Positions 1 through 6,223 of a DNA stretch of 40,785 nt are shown here, one piece after another. The stretch is from a virus. The notes under the pieces are model-generated. The model was not told the origin of the DNA and ran no database searches. It was given only the letters and a program-made list of their open reading frames with translations. The first letter of the stretch is position 1. The number at the start of each line of letters is the position of its first letter. The position numbers and the translations under genes were made by a program. The DNA lies in the IMG/VR virus record IMGVR_UViG_3300030105_000968, positions 1 through 40,785 of that record, one strand, 5' to 3'.

Positions 1-7
1 ATGTTGG

Positions 8-127
8 TTATGCTCCTAATAGAATGCGTTTAAGTTGCTTGATTGTTTTACCTGTAATTGCCGATAGTTCAGCAAGTGTTAGGTTTAGATTTGAATCGTA
101 ATACTCTGCTACTTGTTGGTCTGTCAT
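8..127 (-). CDS. Small HTH-like early protein, 39 aa
   Basis: A short ORF starting at ATG 127 with a good ribosome binding site (GAGGTATTACC before the ATG) and ending in TAA. The protein has an acidic N-terminus followed by LTLAELSAITGKTIKQLKRI, which reads like a helix-turn-helix: a helix, a glycine turn, then a basic recognition-like helix. From memory, very small proteins with an LTLxELSxxTGKS pattern occur in the early regions of marine T7-like phages; I do not know a function for them. It is the last of four small genes that follow the sigma70 promoter near 1034-1061. A DNA-binding role is inferred only from the pattern. The coding call is fairly secure because of the RBS and the protein-like composition. 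Confidence 0.7.
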   Translation of the reverse strand: MTDQQVAEYYDSNLNLTLAELSAITGKTIKQLKRILLGA

Positions 128-198
128 TGGTAATACCTCATTGGTTTGTTGTTGTTGTTGGTTATCGGTTTAATAACTCAATCAAGGACCCTTAAAAT

Positions 199-213
199 AC
201 AAAGGCCCTTTGT
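199..213 (-). terminator. Short hairpin, possible weak terminator
   Basis: A perfect inverted repeat, ACAAAG/CTTTGT around a GGC loop, lies just downstream of the 77-aa gene and is followed on the minus strand by ATTTT. The stem is only 6 bp, so termination would be weak. The rest of the 128-220 gap holds nothing else I can identify. Confidence 0.35.
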
Positions 214-220
214 TGAATGA

Positions 221-454
221 TTAGTGAATGCGATTATCAAAGTCCGCGATAGCTTCCCGCCTGTTAGCCCATGTAATGCCCTCAAAATAATGCCCATGAT
301 GGAATCCACCATTTGCCCACGTCCAAGTAACAAACTCTTTTTTGTTGTTAATGGCTAGCACCACAAAAAAGCCTTCTGATTCAAATTGAGTTGGTTTGTA
401 GTCTAGGATTGTGAAGCCCATTTGTTCAGCCTTTAAAATCATTGATTTACTCAT
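221..454 (-). CDS. Hypothetical early protein, 77 aa
   Basis: Starts at ATG with a strong RBS (AGGAGATAGACCA before the ATG). The product is small, soluble and aromatic-rich, with FVTWTWANGGFHHGHYFEGI in the middle and a C-terminus ending DFDNRIH. I do not recognise a named family, although similar short phage proteins with a W-rich 'GGF..GHYFE' centre seem familiar from other marine podoviruses. It sits 12 bp downstream of the 68-aa gene and is probably co-transcribed with it from the sigma70 promoter at 1034-1061. As an early gene it may act on the host, but nothing in the sequence shows how. Confidence 0.75.
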   Translation of the reverse strand: MSKSMILKAEQMGFTILDYKPTQFESEGFFVVLAINNKKEFVTWTWANGGFHHGHYFEGITWANRREAIADFDNRIH

Positions 455-465
455 TGGTCTATCTC

Positions 466-672
466 CTAATATTCAAAGTTTATAAAAACAATAGTGTTTG
501 GGTTTAGCTCGATACCATCACCTATTGAGTCAGCATCGCTGCACCATATTGAAGCTGGCCCTAGATAATTTTTACGATTGAAGTGCTCACGTATAAAAAC
601 CTTTTGCGATGTCTCTTTACGCTTAAATTCTTCGCCTTGCTTCAATGCTTTTAATTTGATTGTGTTTTGCAT
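466..672 (-). CDS. Hypothetical early protein, 68 aa
   Basis: Starts at ATG with RBS GAGGCAATAACC. The N-terminus is basic (KLKALKQGEEFKRKETSQKV). It continues with short beta-like segments (VFIREHFNRKNY, SIWCSDADSIGDGIEL, TIVFINFEY), suggesting a small all-beta fold. From memory, a similar pattern (KPGDxFxRK..KKVYIR..) is found in small proteins of other phages and bacteria, without an established function. It is the second gene after the early promoter, with tight spacing on both sides. No catalytic motif or membrane segment is visible. The coding call is firm and the function unknown. Confidence 0.75.
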   Translation of the reverse strand: MQNTIKLKALKQGEEFKRKETSQKVFIREHFNRKNYLGPASIWCSDADSIGDGIELNPNTIVFINFEY

Positions 673-686
673 GGTTATTGCCTCGC

Positions 687-974
687 TTATAGAGTAGGTA
701 GATAGAGTGGCGACAAAATAACTGCAGCCAATAAGGTTGGAAAAACTAGGATTCCCATTGCTACGATATAAGTAGGCGTTTCAATAGGTGTTGGTATGGT
801 CCGGATAATCTTGGTCCGCGCTTTAAGGTTGCGTTTGGTCCTAGATACAATCTTGCCGTGCAATTCATCTCGTTGTTGAATCATACGGCTATCATATGGT
901 GTTGTTACGGTTCCACTAGATAGTGGCATTTGAAGGTTATAGTTCTGTTTGATTCCAAAAGTGTTAATAATCAT
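687..974 (-). CDS. Hypothetical early membrane protein, 95 aa
   Basis: Starts at ATG with RBS AGGTAACACC and is the first gene downstream of the sigma70 promoter at 1034-1061, so probably among the first phage proteins made. Residues 1-45 are polar, 45-60 are strongly basic (KIVSRTKRNLKARTKIIR), and residues about 68-92 form a hydrophobic segment (YIVAMGILVFPTLLAAVILS) that looks like one transmembrane helix. By the positive-inside rule the basic part would lie in the cytoplasm. The function is unknown; a role at the host inner membrane early in infection is inference from position and topology. The coding call rests on the RBS, the promoter and sensible composition. Confidence 0.7.
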   Translation of the reverse strand: MIINTFGIKQNYNLQMPLSSGTVTTPYDSRMIQQRDELHGKIVSRTKRNLKARTKIIRTIPTPIETPTYIVAMGILVFPTLLAAVILSPLYLPTL

Positions 975-1033
975 GGTGTTACCTATATAAAGTTAGTTAA
1001 ATGCCGTACAGCTACCGCCTCGGCACTGAAATC

Positions 1034-1061
1034 ATTATGGGCCCTGTACAGATAATGTCAA
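1034..1061 (-). promoter_or_regulatory. Sigma70-like early promoter
   Basis: On the minus strand a perfect -35 box TTGACA (1061-1056) is followed after 16 bp by CATAAT (1039-1034), which matches 5 of 6 bases of TATAAT. It points into the run of small early genes beginning at 974. It is the counterpart by position of the T7 A1-A3 promoters used by host RNA polymerase. Transcription would start about 7 bases below 1034. Confidence 0.75.
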
Positions 1062-1147
1062 TGGAATTCATTTCAATACGGAAAGAAAAACAAAAAAACA
1101 ATAGGTAGCTTATTGAGGCTGGAAACAAACGCCACTATCTATAGGAC

Positions 1148-1180
1148 CATCAAAAGGACATCAAAAGGACATCAAAAGGA
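1148..1180. repeat. Tandem repeat, 3 x 11 bp
   Basis: Three perfect, uninterrupted copies of CATCAAAAGGA (1148-1158, 1159-1169, 1170-1180). The unit length is about one helical turn. T7 carries short tandem repeats beside its terminal repeats, so this may mark a genome end; that link is inference. Confidence 0.85.
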
Positions 1181-1185
1181 ATCAT

Positions 1186-1207
1186 AAGAGGCGGCTATCC
1201 TCTTTTT
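1186..1207 (+). terminator. Plus-strand terminator-like hairpin
   Basis: A 6-bp stem AAGAGG/CCTCTT with a 7-base loop is followed by a run of T on the plus strand, the classic rho-independent form. No plus-strand gene precedes it, so it may block antisense transcription or be coincidental. Confidence 0.5.
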
Positions 1208-1266
1208 ATTGTTGCTGTGGCTAGCCTGCAGAATGATTAGGAATATCTCTAGGACAATCCAACGAG

Positions 1267-1332
1267 GCTTGGCCAAGCTTTTGAAGGGTAAGAGGGGGAT
1301 TTCTGCCTGCCCCTATACGTAATCACCCCCTC
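1267..1332. repeat. 12-bp palindrome and G/C hairpin
   Basis: GCTTGGCCAAGC at 1267-1278 is a perfect palindrome. About 14 bases further on, GAGGGGGATT (1292-1301) pairs with AATCACCCCCTC (1321-1332) with a small bulge, making a long hairpin with a 19-base loop. The function is unknown; both lie inside the candidate terminus. Confidence 0.55.
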
Positions 1333-1353
1333 GGATTTTCTTGCCGAAACAAA

Positions 1354-1377
1354 AGTAGACACTCCAGTAGACACTCC
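1354..1377. repeat. Tandem repeat, 2 x 12 bp
   Basis: Two perfect adjacent copies of AGTAGACACTCC (1354-1365 and 1366-1377), followed by a partial third (AGTA). It is a second, unrelated short tandem repeat within the same gene-free stretch. Confidence 0.8.
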
Positions 1378-1410
1378 AGTATCTACCACATAAAGGAAAT
1401 CAAAAAGAGA

Positions 1411-1477
1411 ATCTCAGAGATATGATGGTGTAGAATTATTTTTAATTTTATTCAATAAACACCATATCTCAGAGATT
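1411..1477. repeat. Long imperfect inverted repeat with AT-rich loop
   Basis: The left arm 1411-1431 (ATCTCAGAGATATGATGGTG...) and the right arm 1458-1477 (AACACCATATCTCAGAGATT) are imperfect reverse complements, with TCTCAGAGA in both arms. The roughly 26-base centre is almost pure A/T. The structure could extrude as a cruciform or serve as a protein binding site at a concatemer junction. A role in packaging is inference. Confidence 0.65.
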
Positions 1478-1493
1478 AGTCCATGCTCTGCAC

Positions 1494-1544
1494 TAGGGGC
1501 TTACCCCTAAGTGCAACCTTTGATATTAAGCATTAGCTAATGTA
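1494..1544 (-). promoter_or_regulatory. Recurring phage element, copy 1 (candidate promoter/origin)
   Basis: On the minus strand the extended motif (ATTAGC, a few bases, CTTAATATCAAAGGTTGCAC) starts right after the TAG stop of the large terminase gene. It is followed by a perfect 6-bp hairpin, TAGGGG-TAAG-CCCCTA (1509-1494). The motif is nearly the same as the copy upstream of the RNA polymerase gene: 29 of 34 positions agree by eye. By position it matches T7 phiOR, the promoter/origin at the right end of the genome. A phage RNA polymerase promoter is the leading guess. Confidence 0.5.
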
Positions 1545-1545
1545 G

Positions 1546-3195
1546 CTACATCCATGTTGGCTGTCTTCGTCTTGCTCCAACAGCATGGTCCATGAACCGT
1601 TCAATCTCTTTATTGAAGGCTTCAGTTTTCTGCATTGTAGCTAGAGATTCACTGTCAGCATCCATCTGTTCTGTCCAGTAGGCGACAGCCATACTCAGAG
1701 CATCCAAGCGGTCATCATGGATGATTGCGCCTCTATGTCTGGTAAGTCTAGTCATCTGGTAGAACAAACTGTAAGAAGGCTCAGAGGCTGTCTCGTAGTC
1801 TTCCTTAATGAGCTTCTCATCGACTATCAATCGGTGCTGCATCATTACAGGTTCAAGGGTATCTATCATCCTCAACTCTTTCTGAGTGGAGTGACGGACT
1901 TCTTCTATAGCTACCTTGTGGATTCTATTAAGGATGGGTGTAAGTAACTTCACATACATACCATCACCAAAGTTACTCTCCACAATCACCATGTTCACGG
2001 ACTCTTGCTTTGCAACAGTAGCTAAACTTGTGAGCGTCTTGTCTGAGTATCCTCCGGTGAAACCACCTATACGAGTTAGGTAGAGATAACCGTTAAGCAT
2101 CTTCACGACAGCATAGGCTGTCTCGTCTTTACCTCGACCTGAAGGGTCAATGGCAAGCACAGAGCCTGTGAAGTCCAGCATGTCATCAGCCATCCACATG
2201 GGTCTGTAGAACTTATCTCCAGTGAACCCAACGATAGGCACATTCTCTACTATCTGAGTAGGTCCAGAAGCCCATGCGAGGTCTGCCCATCCCTTCTTAG
2301 GGTTGAGAGCAGTCACCATCAAATCTGCAAGCTTAAGTGGGTACTTGTCAGCGTCTGCTAGTGTTGTGTCCAGCATAAATTGTAGAGCAAAACCTGCTTT
2401 ACCATAGGATGCTTCACGCTCCATCAGGTCTTCTTTAGTAAACCTGTCAGGCTCTGTAGGTAACCCCTCATTAGAGGCCCTATGAAGCTCTATAAAGGGT
2501 GCTAATCTACCCTGATACATTGCTGATTGTTTGCCTGTAGGGTAGCGAGAGGGCCATACTCGTATCTCATAGCCACGTTCTGGTAGCAGGTTGTATATGG
2601 ACATCTCAGTCTGGGGTGTACCGAGGTAAATCACGCGACCATTAGGCTTTAATACAGCGTCAAACTCCTTGATTGCTTCGGAGAGTTTGTCTCTCATAGT
2701 CTGAGTAGCGGAGTTGTTTGTAACTTCCACGTCATCAGCAATTATAGTGTTAGCACGGGACCCTGTAAGCTGACCTGAGATACCAACGGACTTAACCGAG
2801 GGAGAGTGGTCGGGCATGGAAGGGCCAACATCAAATGCAATGACAGAATCACGTTGCCCATTCTTTGTGCGGAGGTGTGAGAGTAGTTCAATCTCATTAA
2901 TAAGCCTCTTAGTAAAGGTTGAGAAAGCATCAGCACGTTCTTTGGAGGCTGATACCACCAGAATCTTATGTTGAGGCTCACAGTACAGTAACCACACCAC
3001 GTAAGCGGAGGTTATCCATGACTTACCAATGCCACGGAAAGCTTCTATCACACAACGCCTTGGGCCTACTTGGAGATAGCTCCCCATGTCGTACTGGATA
3101 GGTGTGGGGTCTGGTAAATTGAGGGTCTTCCATACAATGAATAGGAACTTGCGGAAGTCTTTCTTGATAGGGTCATCTACTACAGGTGTAGCCAT
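1546..3195 (-). CDS. terL: Terminase large subunit (T7 gp19-like)
   Basis: This is the ATP-driven DNA packaging motor with a nuclease that cuts concatemers. The N-terminal ATPase shows a Walker A-like AFRGIGKS (about residues 52-59) and Walker B IIADDVE (151-157), followed by the YLGTPQ motif (190-195) typical of this family. The C-terminal RNase H-like nuclease shows VLAIDPSGRGKDET (acidic D350), VIVESNFGDG (E406) and HDDRLDA (D494/D495 and D498). At 549 aa it is close to T7 gp19 (586 aa). The start ATG has RBS AGGTAACAC. It lies 7 bp below the small terminase gene and is the last late gene before the candidate genome terminus, exactly as in T7. Confidence 0.97.
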   Translation of the reverse strand: MATPVVDDPIKKDFRKFLFIVWKTLNLPDPTPIQYDMGSYLQVGPRRCVIEAFRGIGKSWITSAYVVWLLYCEPQHKILVVSASKERADAFSTFTKRLINEIELLSHLRTKNGQRDSVIAFDVGPSMPDHSPSVKSVGISGQLTGSRANTIIADDVEVTNNSATQTMRDKLSEAIKEFDAVLKPNGRVIYLGTPQTEMSIYNLLPERGYEIRVWPSRYPTGKQSAMYQGRLAPFIELHRASNEGLPTEPDRFTKEDLMEREASYGKAGFALQFMLDTTLADADKYPLKLADLMVTALNPKKGWADLAWASGPTQIVENVPIVGFTGDKFYRPMWMADDMLDFTGSVLAIDPSGRGKDETAYAVVKMLNGYLYLTRIGGFTGGYSDKTLTSLATVAKQESVNMVIVESNFGDGMYVKLLTPILNRIHKVAIEEVRHSTQKELRMIDTLEPVMMQHRLIVDEKLIKEDYETASEPSYSLFYQMTRLTRHRGAIIHDDRLDALSMAVAYWTEQMDADSESLATMQKTEAFNKEIERFMDHAVGARRRQPTWM

Positions 3196-3202
3196 GTGTT
3201 AC

Positions 3203-3433
3203 CTAGTGGTTAAGTGGGAGTTCGTCTTCGTTGAAGTCTGGAAGAGCGTGTATTAGGTTATCGAGGGGGTTCCCTTGGGTGGGTACACCATCAATACCAT
3301 TGTCTTTAAGAAACTGACGGGCCACGTTCAGGAGACTAGGGCTAGCCTCACCAGCTTGTACTGTACCTAGCAATTGTTTGGCTAACTCTTCGTGTAAGTC
3401 AGCCATTACTGCTTCAAAATTCTTGGTGTTCAT
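3203..3433 (-). CDS. terS: Terminase small subunit-like protein, 76 aa
   Basis: Placed immediately before the large terminase gene and after the holin, the position of gene 18 in T7. The N-terminal half is helical (AVMADLHEELAKQLLGTVQ), followed by EASPSLLNVARQFLKDNGI, a segment I recognise from small terminases and DNA-binding subunits of marine T7-like phages, and a proline/acidic tail. At 76 aa it is shorter than T7 gp18 (89 aa). Its ATG overlaps the TGA stop of the holin gene (ATGA), and the RBS (AAAGGAC) lies inside the holin C-terminus, so the two are translationally coupled. In the packaging complex it would recognise the DNA end and load the large subunit. Confidence 0.8.
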   Translation of the reverse strand: MNTKNFEAVMADLHEELAKQLLGTVQAGEASPSLLNVARQFLKDNGIDGVPTQGNPLDNLIHALPDFNEDELPLNH

Positions 3434-3825
3434 TTAGTTAGTCCTTTTGTTTTCTCATAGGAGCGTAAACCGCCTAGACCTAAGAGAGACATTACAAGGG
3501 TTGTTAGTTCTGCAGATGCAATTGTTGGGAGTTCTGCGGGGAGTGCATAGTAAGCATTGATGAGTCCAGCAAATGGAAGGATAAGGAATTGGTAACCAAG
3601 ACCAATTGCACATACCCACCCTATTGCGGGCCTCCAGCCAGCCACGAACACGGAGCTATGTTTAGCCCCTTCAATGTTTGCCATTGCTTGCAGTGTGTGT
3701 GGTTTCTGGAGAAGTTGTTCAACCTTTAGAGCAGCATTTGCTCTCTCTTCGTCTGAGGTGAACAGGTCATCAAGACCTTCCATGACACTTCCGGCAATCC
3801 CAGCGAGTGGGTTGAGAGATGACAT
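3430..3825 (-). CDS. Holin of the 3-TM (GTA holin-like) family
   Basis: The product of 131 aa has a polar N-terminal half (residues 1-55) and then the block VAGWRPAIGWVCAIGLGYQF, a second hydrophobic stretch (FLILPFAGLINAYYALP) and a third (ELTTLVMSLLGLGGLRSYEK). The GWRPxIGWVCAxGxxYQF and LLGLGGLRSYEK signatures match what I know of the 3-TM holin family found in gene transfer agents and many phages. It would permeabilise the inner membrane at the end of infection and let the amidase (32571-32993) reach the cell wall. It sits in a small membrane/lysis cluster directly before the terminase genes, as holins do in T7 (gp17.5). Confidence 0.85.
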   Translation of the reverse strand: MSSLNPLAGIAGSVMEGLDDLFTSDEERANAALKVEQLLQKPHTLQAMANIEGAKHSSVFVAGWRPAIGWVCAIGLGYQFLILPFAGLINAYYALPAELPTIASAELTTLVMSLLGLGGLRSYEKTKGLTK

Positions 3826-3843
3826 AAATAAAATCCTGGCTTG

Positions 3844-4071
3844 TTAAGTTCCCATCCATTTAGATAGGACTGATGTACCAACACCACCAAGACCAATGGA
3901 AAGAATCATAGCTCCAGCAAGGAAACCTTTTCCTTTAACTAGCTGCTTTTCTAAGTCATTGACTCGATTGGAGAGTTGGATGGTTGTTGCGTTAAGTGAC
4001 TCGACTTGGTTGCCTAAGTTCTCTACTAGAGTAACAAAGCGACCAGCGTCATAATCAGACATGGCAGACAT
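3844..4071 (-). CDS. Small membrane protein with coiled coil, possible second lysis protein
   Basis: I place the start at ATG 4071 (MSAMSDYDAG..), with AAGGAT as RBS, because a longer reading would run back through the end of the neighbouring gene. The product is 75 aa: an amphipathic helical stretch with heptad-like spacing (LVENLGNQVESLNATTIQLS, then NRVNDLEKQL), a basic KGKG linker, and a C-terminal hydrophobic segment (FLAGAMILSIGLGGVGTSVL) that would span the membrane. This coiled coil plus C-terminal anchor is common in phage lysis-region proteins (holin-like, spanin-like or antiholin). It overlaps or abuts the genes on both sides. The membrane call is good; the exact role is inference. 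Confidence 0.75.
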   Translation of the reverse strand: MSAMSDYDAGRFVTLVENLGNQVESLNATTIQLSNRVNDLEKQLVKGKGFLAGAMILSIGLGGVGTSVLSKWMGT

Positions 4072-4075
4072 GTTC

Positions 4076-4522
4076 TTAATATCCTTTAAAGTAGAAGTAG
4101 GCCACCCCAAAAAGCAGGGCCATAGCAAACGCTATTATTGCAAGAACCTTGATACCTAAGTTCAGGTTTTCTTCCAGTTCTTGTTGTCGTTTAGCTGCTT
4201 TAACTCGTACAGCTTGTTCTTCAGCTTTACGCTCACGATGCCATTCGGCTTCAAAGGCAAGGTAGTCACTCCAGCCCATTAGGGCCGATTTATTCATGTG
4301 CCACTTGAGTTCTTCGCGTTGCTTCTTTAGTTCTTGTTGTGCTTGGTAACATTCAAGGGCTGACCCTGTACTGGTTGAGGAACCTGCCTTTTTGTTTATC
4401 TCACTGCTTGCACTGAAGTAGTCCGTAAGTGCGCTTCCGCAGTCGAACAGAGTCTTGCCATTATTTAGGAAACCCTGCACCGTTTTGAAAGCTAAGTTAG
4501 CTGCTGCCATTTCTAGGAGCAT
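4076..4522 (-). CDS. Conserved phage membrane-anchored coiled-coil protein, 148 aa
   Basis: The start at ATG 4522 (MLLEMAAANLAF..) is preferred because AGGAGG lies 8 bases upstream. An upstream in-frame GTG at 4528 is too close to that RBS. The N-terminus is helical (AAANLAFKTVQGFLNNGKTL), the middle is a charged helix-rich region (QAQQELKKQREELKWHMNKS, WHRERKAEEQAVRVKAAKRQ), and residues about 125-145 are a strong transmembrane helix (VLAIIAFAMALLFGVAYFYF). I recall similar proteins of unknown function in the same place of marine podovirus genomes. It overlaps the 61-aa gene upstream and abuts the 75-aa membrane gene downstream. A part in lysis or virion-membrane contact is inference. Confidence 0.75.
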   Translation of the reverse strand: MLLEMAAANLAFKTVQGFLNNGKTLFDCGSALTDYFSASSEINKKAGSSTSTGSALECYQAQQELKKQREELKWHMNKSALMGWSDYLAFEAEWHRERKAEEQAVRVKAAKRQQELEENLNLGIKVLAIIAFAMALLFGVAYFYFKGY

Positions 4523-4698
4523 ACCCACACCCTCCTTGAGTAGTAGTGGTGAATGATTTCATAAGGAGCTTCGCAGGGCTTTACTGGCCTGTAATCTTCC
4601 TTACGGATTGCTTGAGGCTCCACGATAGCCACCTGACCCGTAGGGGCTTGGGTAGGGGCTATGTGAATTGGATAGAGTTCTGCGGCACTTGACCACAT
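4513..4698 (-). CDS. Hypothetical protein, 61 aa
   Basis: A small ORF that abuts the oxygenase gene and overlaps the following membrane-protein gene by 10 bases. It starts MWSSAAELYPIHIAPTQAP and is rich in proline, with a C-terminal HHYYSRRVWVCS. No signal peptide, transmembrane helix or named domain is apparent. The tight overlaps on both sides support it as a real cistron of the lysis cluster. I considered an outer-membrane spanin subunit, but there is no lipobox (no L-x-x-C after a hydrophobic stretch), so I assign no function. Confidence 0.6.
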   Translation of the reverse strand: MWSSAAELYPIHIAPTQAPTGQVAIVEPQAIRKEDYRPVKPCEAPYEIIHHYYSRRVWVCS

Positions 4699-5390
4699 TA
4701 GGATTCTAGCTTCCCTAAACTCTTGGCCTGTGCTTCAACCGAAGCAGCCCTACCTTTATTAATGAAAGCATTTGCATCATCTGGAGTAGGCCAAAGCTGC
4801 CAGCCAGTGAGGATGTACTTGTCTGTCGTGTACACAGGATTACCACGATGGGTGTGAGTGAATCCTGCGGGCCAGATAACTAAGTCGCCCCTCTTTGGCT
4901 GTAACCTAAGCCCTTGATATAAGAACTCAGTCTCGCCCTCACCAACAGGAATATCATTTAGATATATCATCCAGACAAGCATACGCCTAGTAATCTTGTC
5001 GCTTTGAGAACCTTCATTTTCAAAATGCCAAACATGGAAGCCACCGCCTTTTGCTGCGGTAGACTTCTGCATCTTACAATCCTCAAGTTCAAGAGGAAAC
5101 GGGAATGACTGTCCATAATCTTCAAGGTAATAAAAGGTTTCCTCAGAGACTATAGGCATTATCAATTCACAGTATTTCTTCTTGGTCGCAATAGACTCTT
5201 CTGTGTCATAATTATGTCCACAGGTCAGACCGATTGAATAATCATTACGGCCTTGTATACTATTTTTATATTCTCTTGAGGCGGCAATCTCACCATCTAC
5301 GTCAGGAAACGAAGCAAAATCCTTAATTAAAGAATCACAATCCTTATCTGAAATTGCATTTGGAATAACCTTTATGAAGTTATCCACCAC
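4698..5390 (-). CDS. 2OG-Fe(II) oxygenase (prolyl hydroxylase-like)
   Basis: The 230-aa product has the double-stranded beta-helix hallmarks of iron- and 2-oxoglutarate-dependent oxygenases. HVWHFEN gives the HxE iron pair (H122, E124), FTHTHRGNPV the distal histidine (H181), and KYILTGW the basic residue ten positions on (K191) that would bind 2-oxoglutarate, the same spacing as in prolyl-4-hydroxylase-like enzymes. MIYLND and GDLVIWPAG are also typical. The substrate cannot be read from sequence. Such genes are common accessory genes in marine phages. Here it sits between fibre accessory and lysis genes, so hydroxylation of a virion or host surface protein is one possibility. The start overlaps the end of the 122-aa gene by 11 bases. 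Confidence 0.88.
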   Translation of the reverse strand: MVDNFIKVIPNAISDKDCDSLIKDFASFPDVDGEIAASREYKNSIQGRNDYSIGLTCGHNYDTEESIATKKKYCELIMPIVSEETFYYLEDYGQSFPFPLELEDCKMQKSTAAKGGGFHVWHFENEGSQSDKITRRMLVWMIYLNDIPVGEGETEFLYQGLRLQPKRGDLVIWPAGFTHTHRGNPVYTTDKYILTGWQLWPTPDDANAFINKGRAASVEAQAKSLGKLES

Positions 5391-5748
5391 CAGCTACTAC
5401 GTTTGCCCTAGCTGCTGCTCTGGCTGTGGTTATATCGGACGGTACTGCTACGCCTGTTTCTGCGAATCGTGTGACATACCAGTCAGTTTCAGCTAGATAC
5501 TGTGTTGATACAAAATTAACCTGTGCTACTGGGTCGGCTGTTACTGAAGTAATGTAAGCTTCAATCTCTGTTGCCTGTGCTGCAGTTAAATCAGACTCCG
5601 TATCCCCAACACGATATTTCCGTAACCCTGCACTATTGTAGTTAATGGCATCGTAAGTAAAACTAAAATCTGGCTTAATATCTGCAGATAATGTTTCACT
5701 CCCTTTGCGTATTTGAATTTGTGTAAAATCATAAGTTAAAGAGTTCAT
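5380..5748 (-). CDS. Tail fibre assembly chaperone-like protein, 122 aa
   Basis: Starts at ATG with RBS AGGAAAAACAA. The C-terminal third (LAETDWYVTRFAETGVAVPS followed by DITTARAAARANV) closely resembles the conserved C-terminus of phage tail fibre assembly proteins (ADTDWYVIR..E.G.xVP..xxxxRAxxR). The N-terminal part is beta-rich and variable. These proteins help the fibre tip fold and are encoded just after the fibre genes, which fits the position here. It may match the specific fibre tip encoded at 5763-6221. Confidence is good for the family resemblance, moderate for the precise role. Confidence 0.7.
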   Translation of the reverse strand: MNSLTYDFTQIQIRKGSETLSADIKPDFSFTYDAINYNSAGLRKYRVGDTESDLTAAQATEIEAYITSVTADPVAQVNFVSTQYLAETDWYVTRFAETGVAVPSDITTARAAARANVVAGGG

Positions 5749-5762
5749 TTGTTTTTCCTAAA

Positions 5763-6221
5763 TTATCCTGAGATTGAAGCGACAGTCCATACATTTCCAG
5801 AAGTGTCATTCCATGTAGTTGTGTAAGAGTCCCTGTACAGAGGCTTATTAGCACCAACAGCACCTGTTGACCTATACCTTGTGTTTCCAGAGGTGTATGA
5901 GTTTGTATTCCACATGTGAGTACCCCCAACTACCATTTTGTTAATCCAATTATTATTACCTTGGTAGTTATGATGGTAGTAAGAACCATGTATAGTTCCT
6001 ATGTTTACCCAAGCAGACGAGTTGTAACCACTTGCAGTCCATGTGGCAACATCTTTGTCTTTGCCGTGAAAGTGGCTGAAGTTAAAAGTACCGCTTGATG
6101 GAAGTCCTGTAACCCCCTGTGCTAACAGCGGGTAATATTCGGACAAGCTGTGTGGAGCAGTACCGCCAAATTCAGCGGCTATCTGTGCGAAGCTTATAGC
6201 TCCTGATGATGCTAAAGCCAT
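5763..6221 (-). CDS. Tail fibre tip/adhesin-like structural protein, 152 aa
   Basis: The N-terminus (MALASSGAISFAQIAAEFGG, then TAPHSLSEYY) is a motif I know from many phage and prophage tail-tip or adhesin proteins (SGxISFSxIxxEFGGxxPxSLSEYY), followed by a second related stretch (SSGTFNFSHFHGKDKD). The C-terminal half is rich in Gly, Asn, Ser, Tyr and Trp (YHHNYQGNNNWINK, TRYRSTGAVG), typical of a surface-exposed beta-structured receptor-binding region. It lies in the fibre block between the S74 fibre gene and the assembly chaperone. A role in host recognition is inferred from composition and location. Confidence 0.7.
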   Translation of the reverse strand: MALASSGAISFAQIAAEFGGTAPHSLSEYYPLLAQGVTGLPSSGTFNFSHFHGKDKDVATWTASGYNSSAWVNIGTIHGSYYHHNYQGNNNWINKMVVGGTHMWNTNSYTSGNTRYRSTGAVGANKPLYRDSYTTTWNDTSGNVWTVASISG

Positions 6222-6223
6222 TA

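Larger units (their letters stand above)
975..1545. other. Gene-free stretch, candidate genome terminus
   Basis: These 571 bases between the large terminase gene and the first early gene contain no convincing ORF. They hold three perfect 11-bp tandem repeats (1148-1180), two 12-bp tandem repeats (1354-1377), a long imperfect inverted repeat (1411-1477), a 12-bp palindrome (1267-1278), an imperfect G/C-rich hairpin (1292-1332), a plus-strand terminator-like hairpin (1186-1207), a sigma70 promoter (1034-1061) and one copy of the recurring phage motif (1511-1544). In T7 the terminal repeat, its flanking short repeats and the first early promoters occupy the equivalent place. I infer that the linear genome ends here and that the window is an opened circular assembly. 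Confidence 0.5.
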
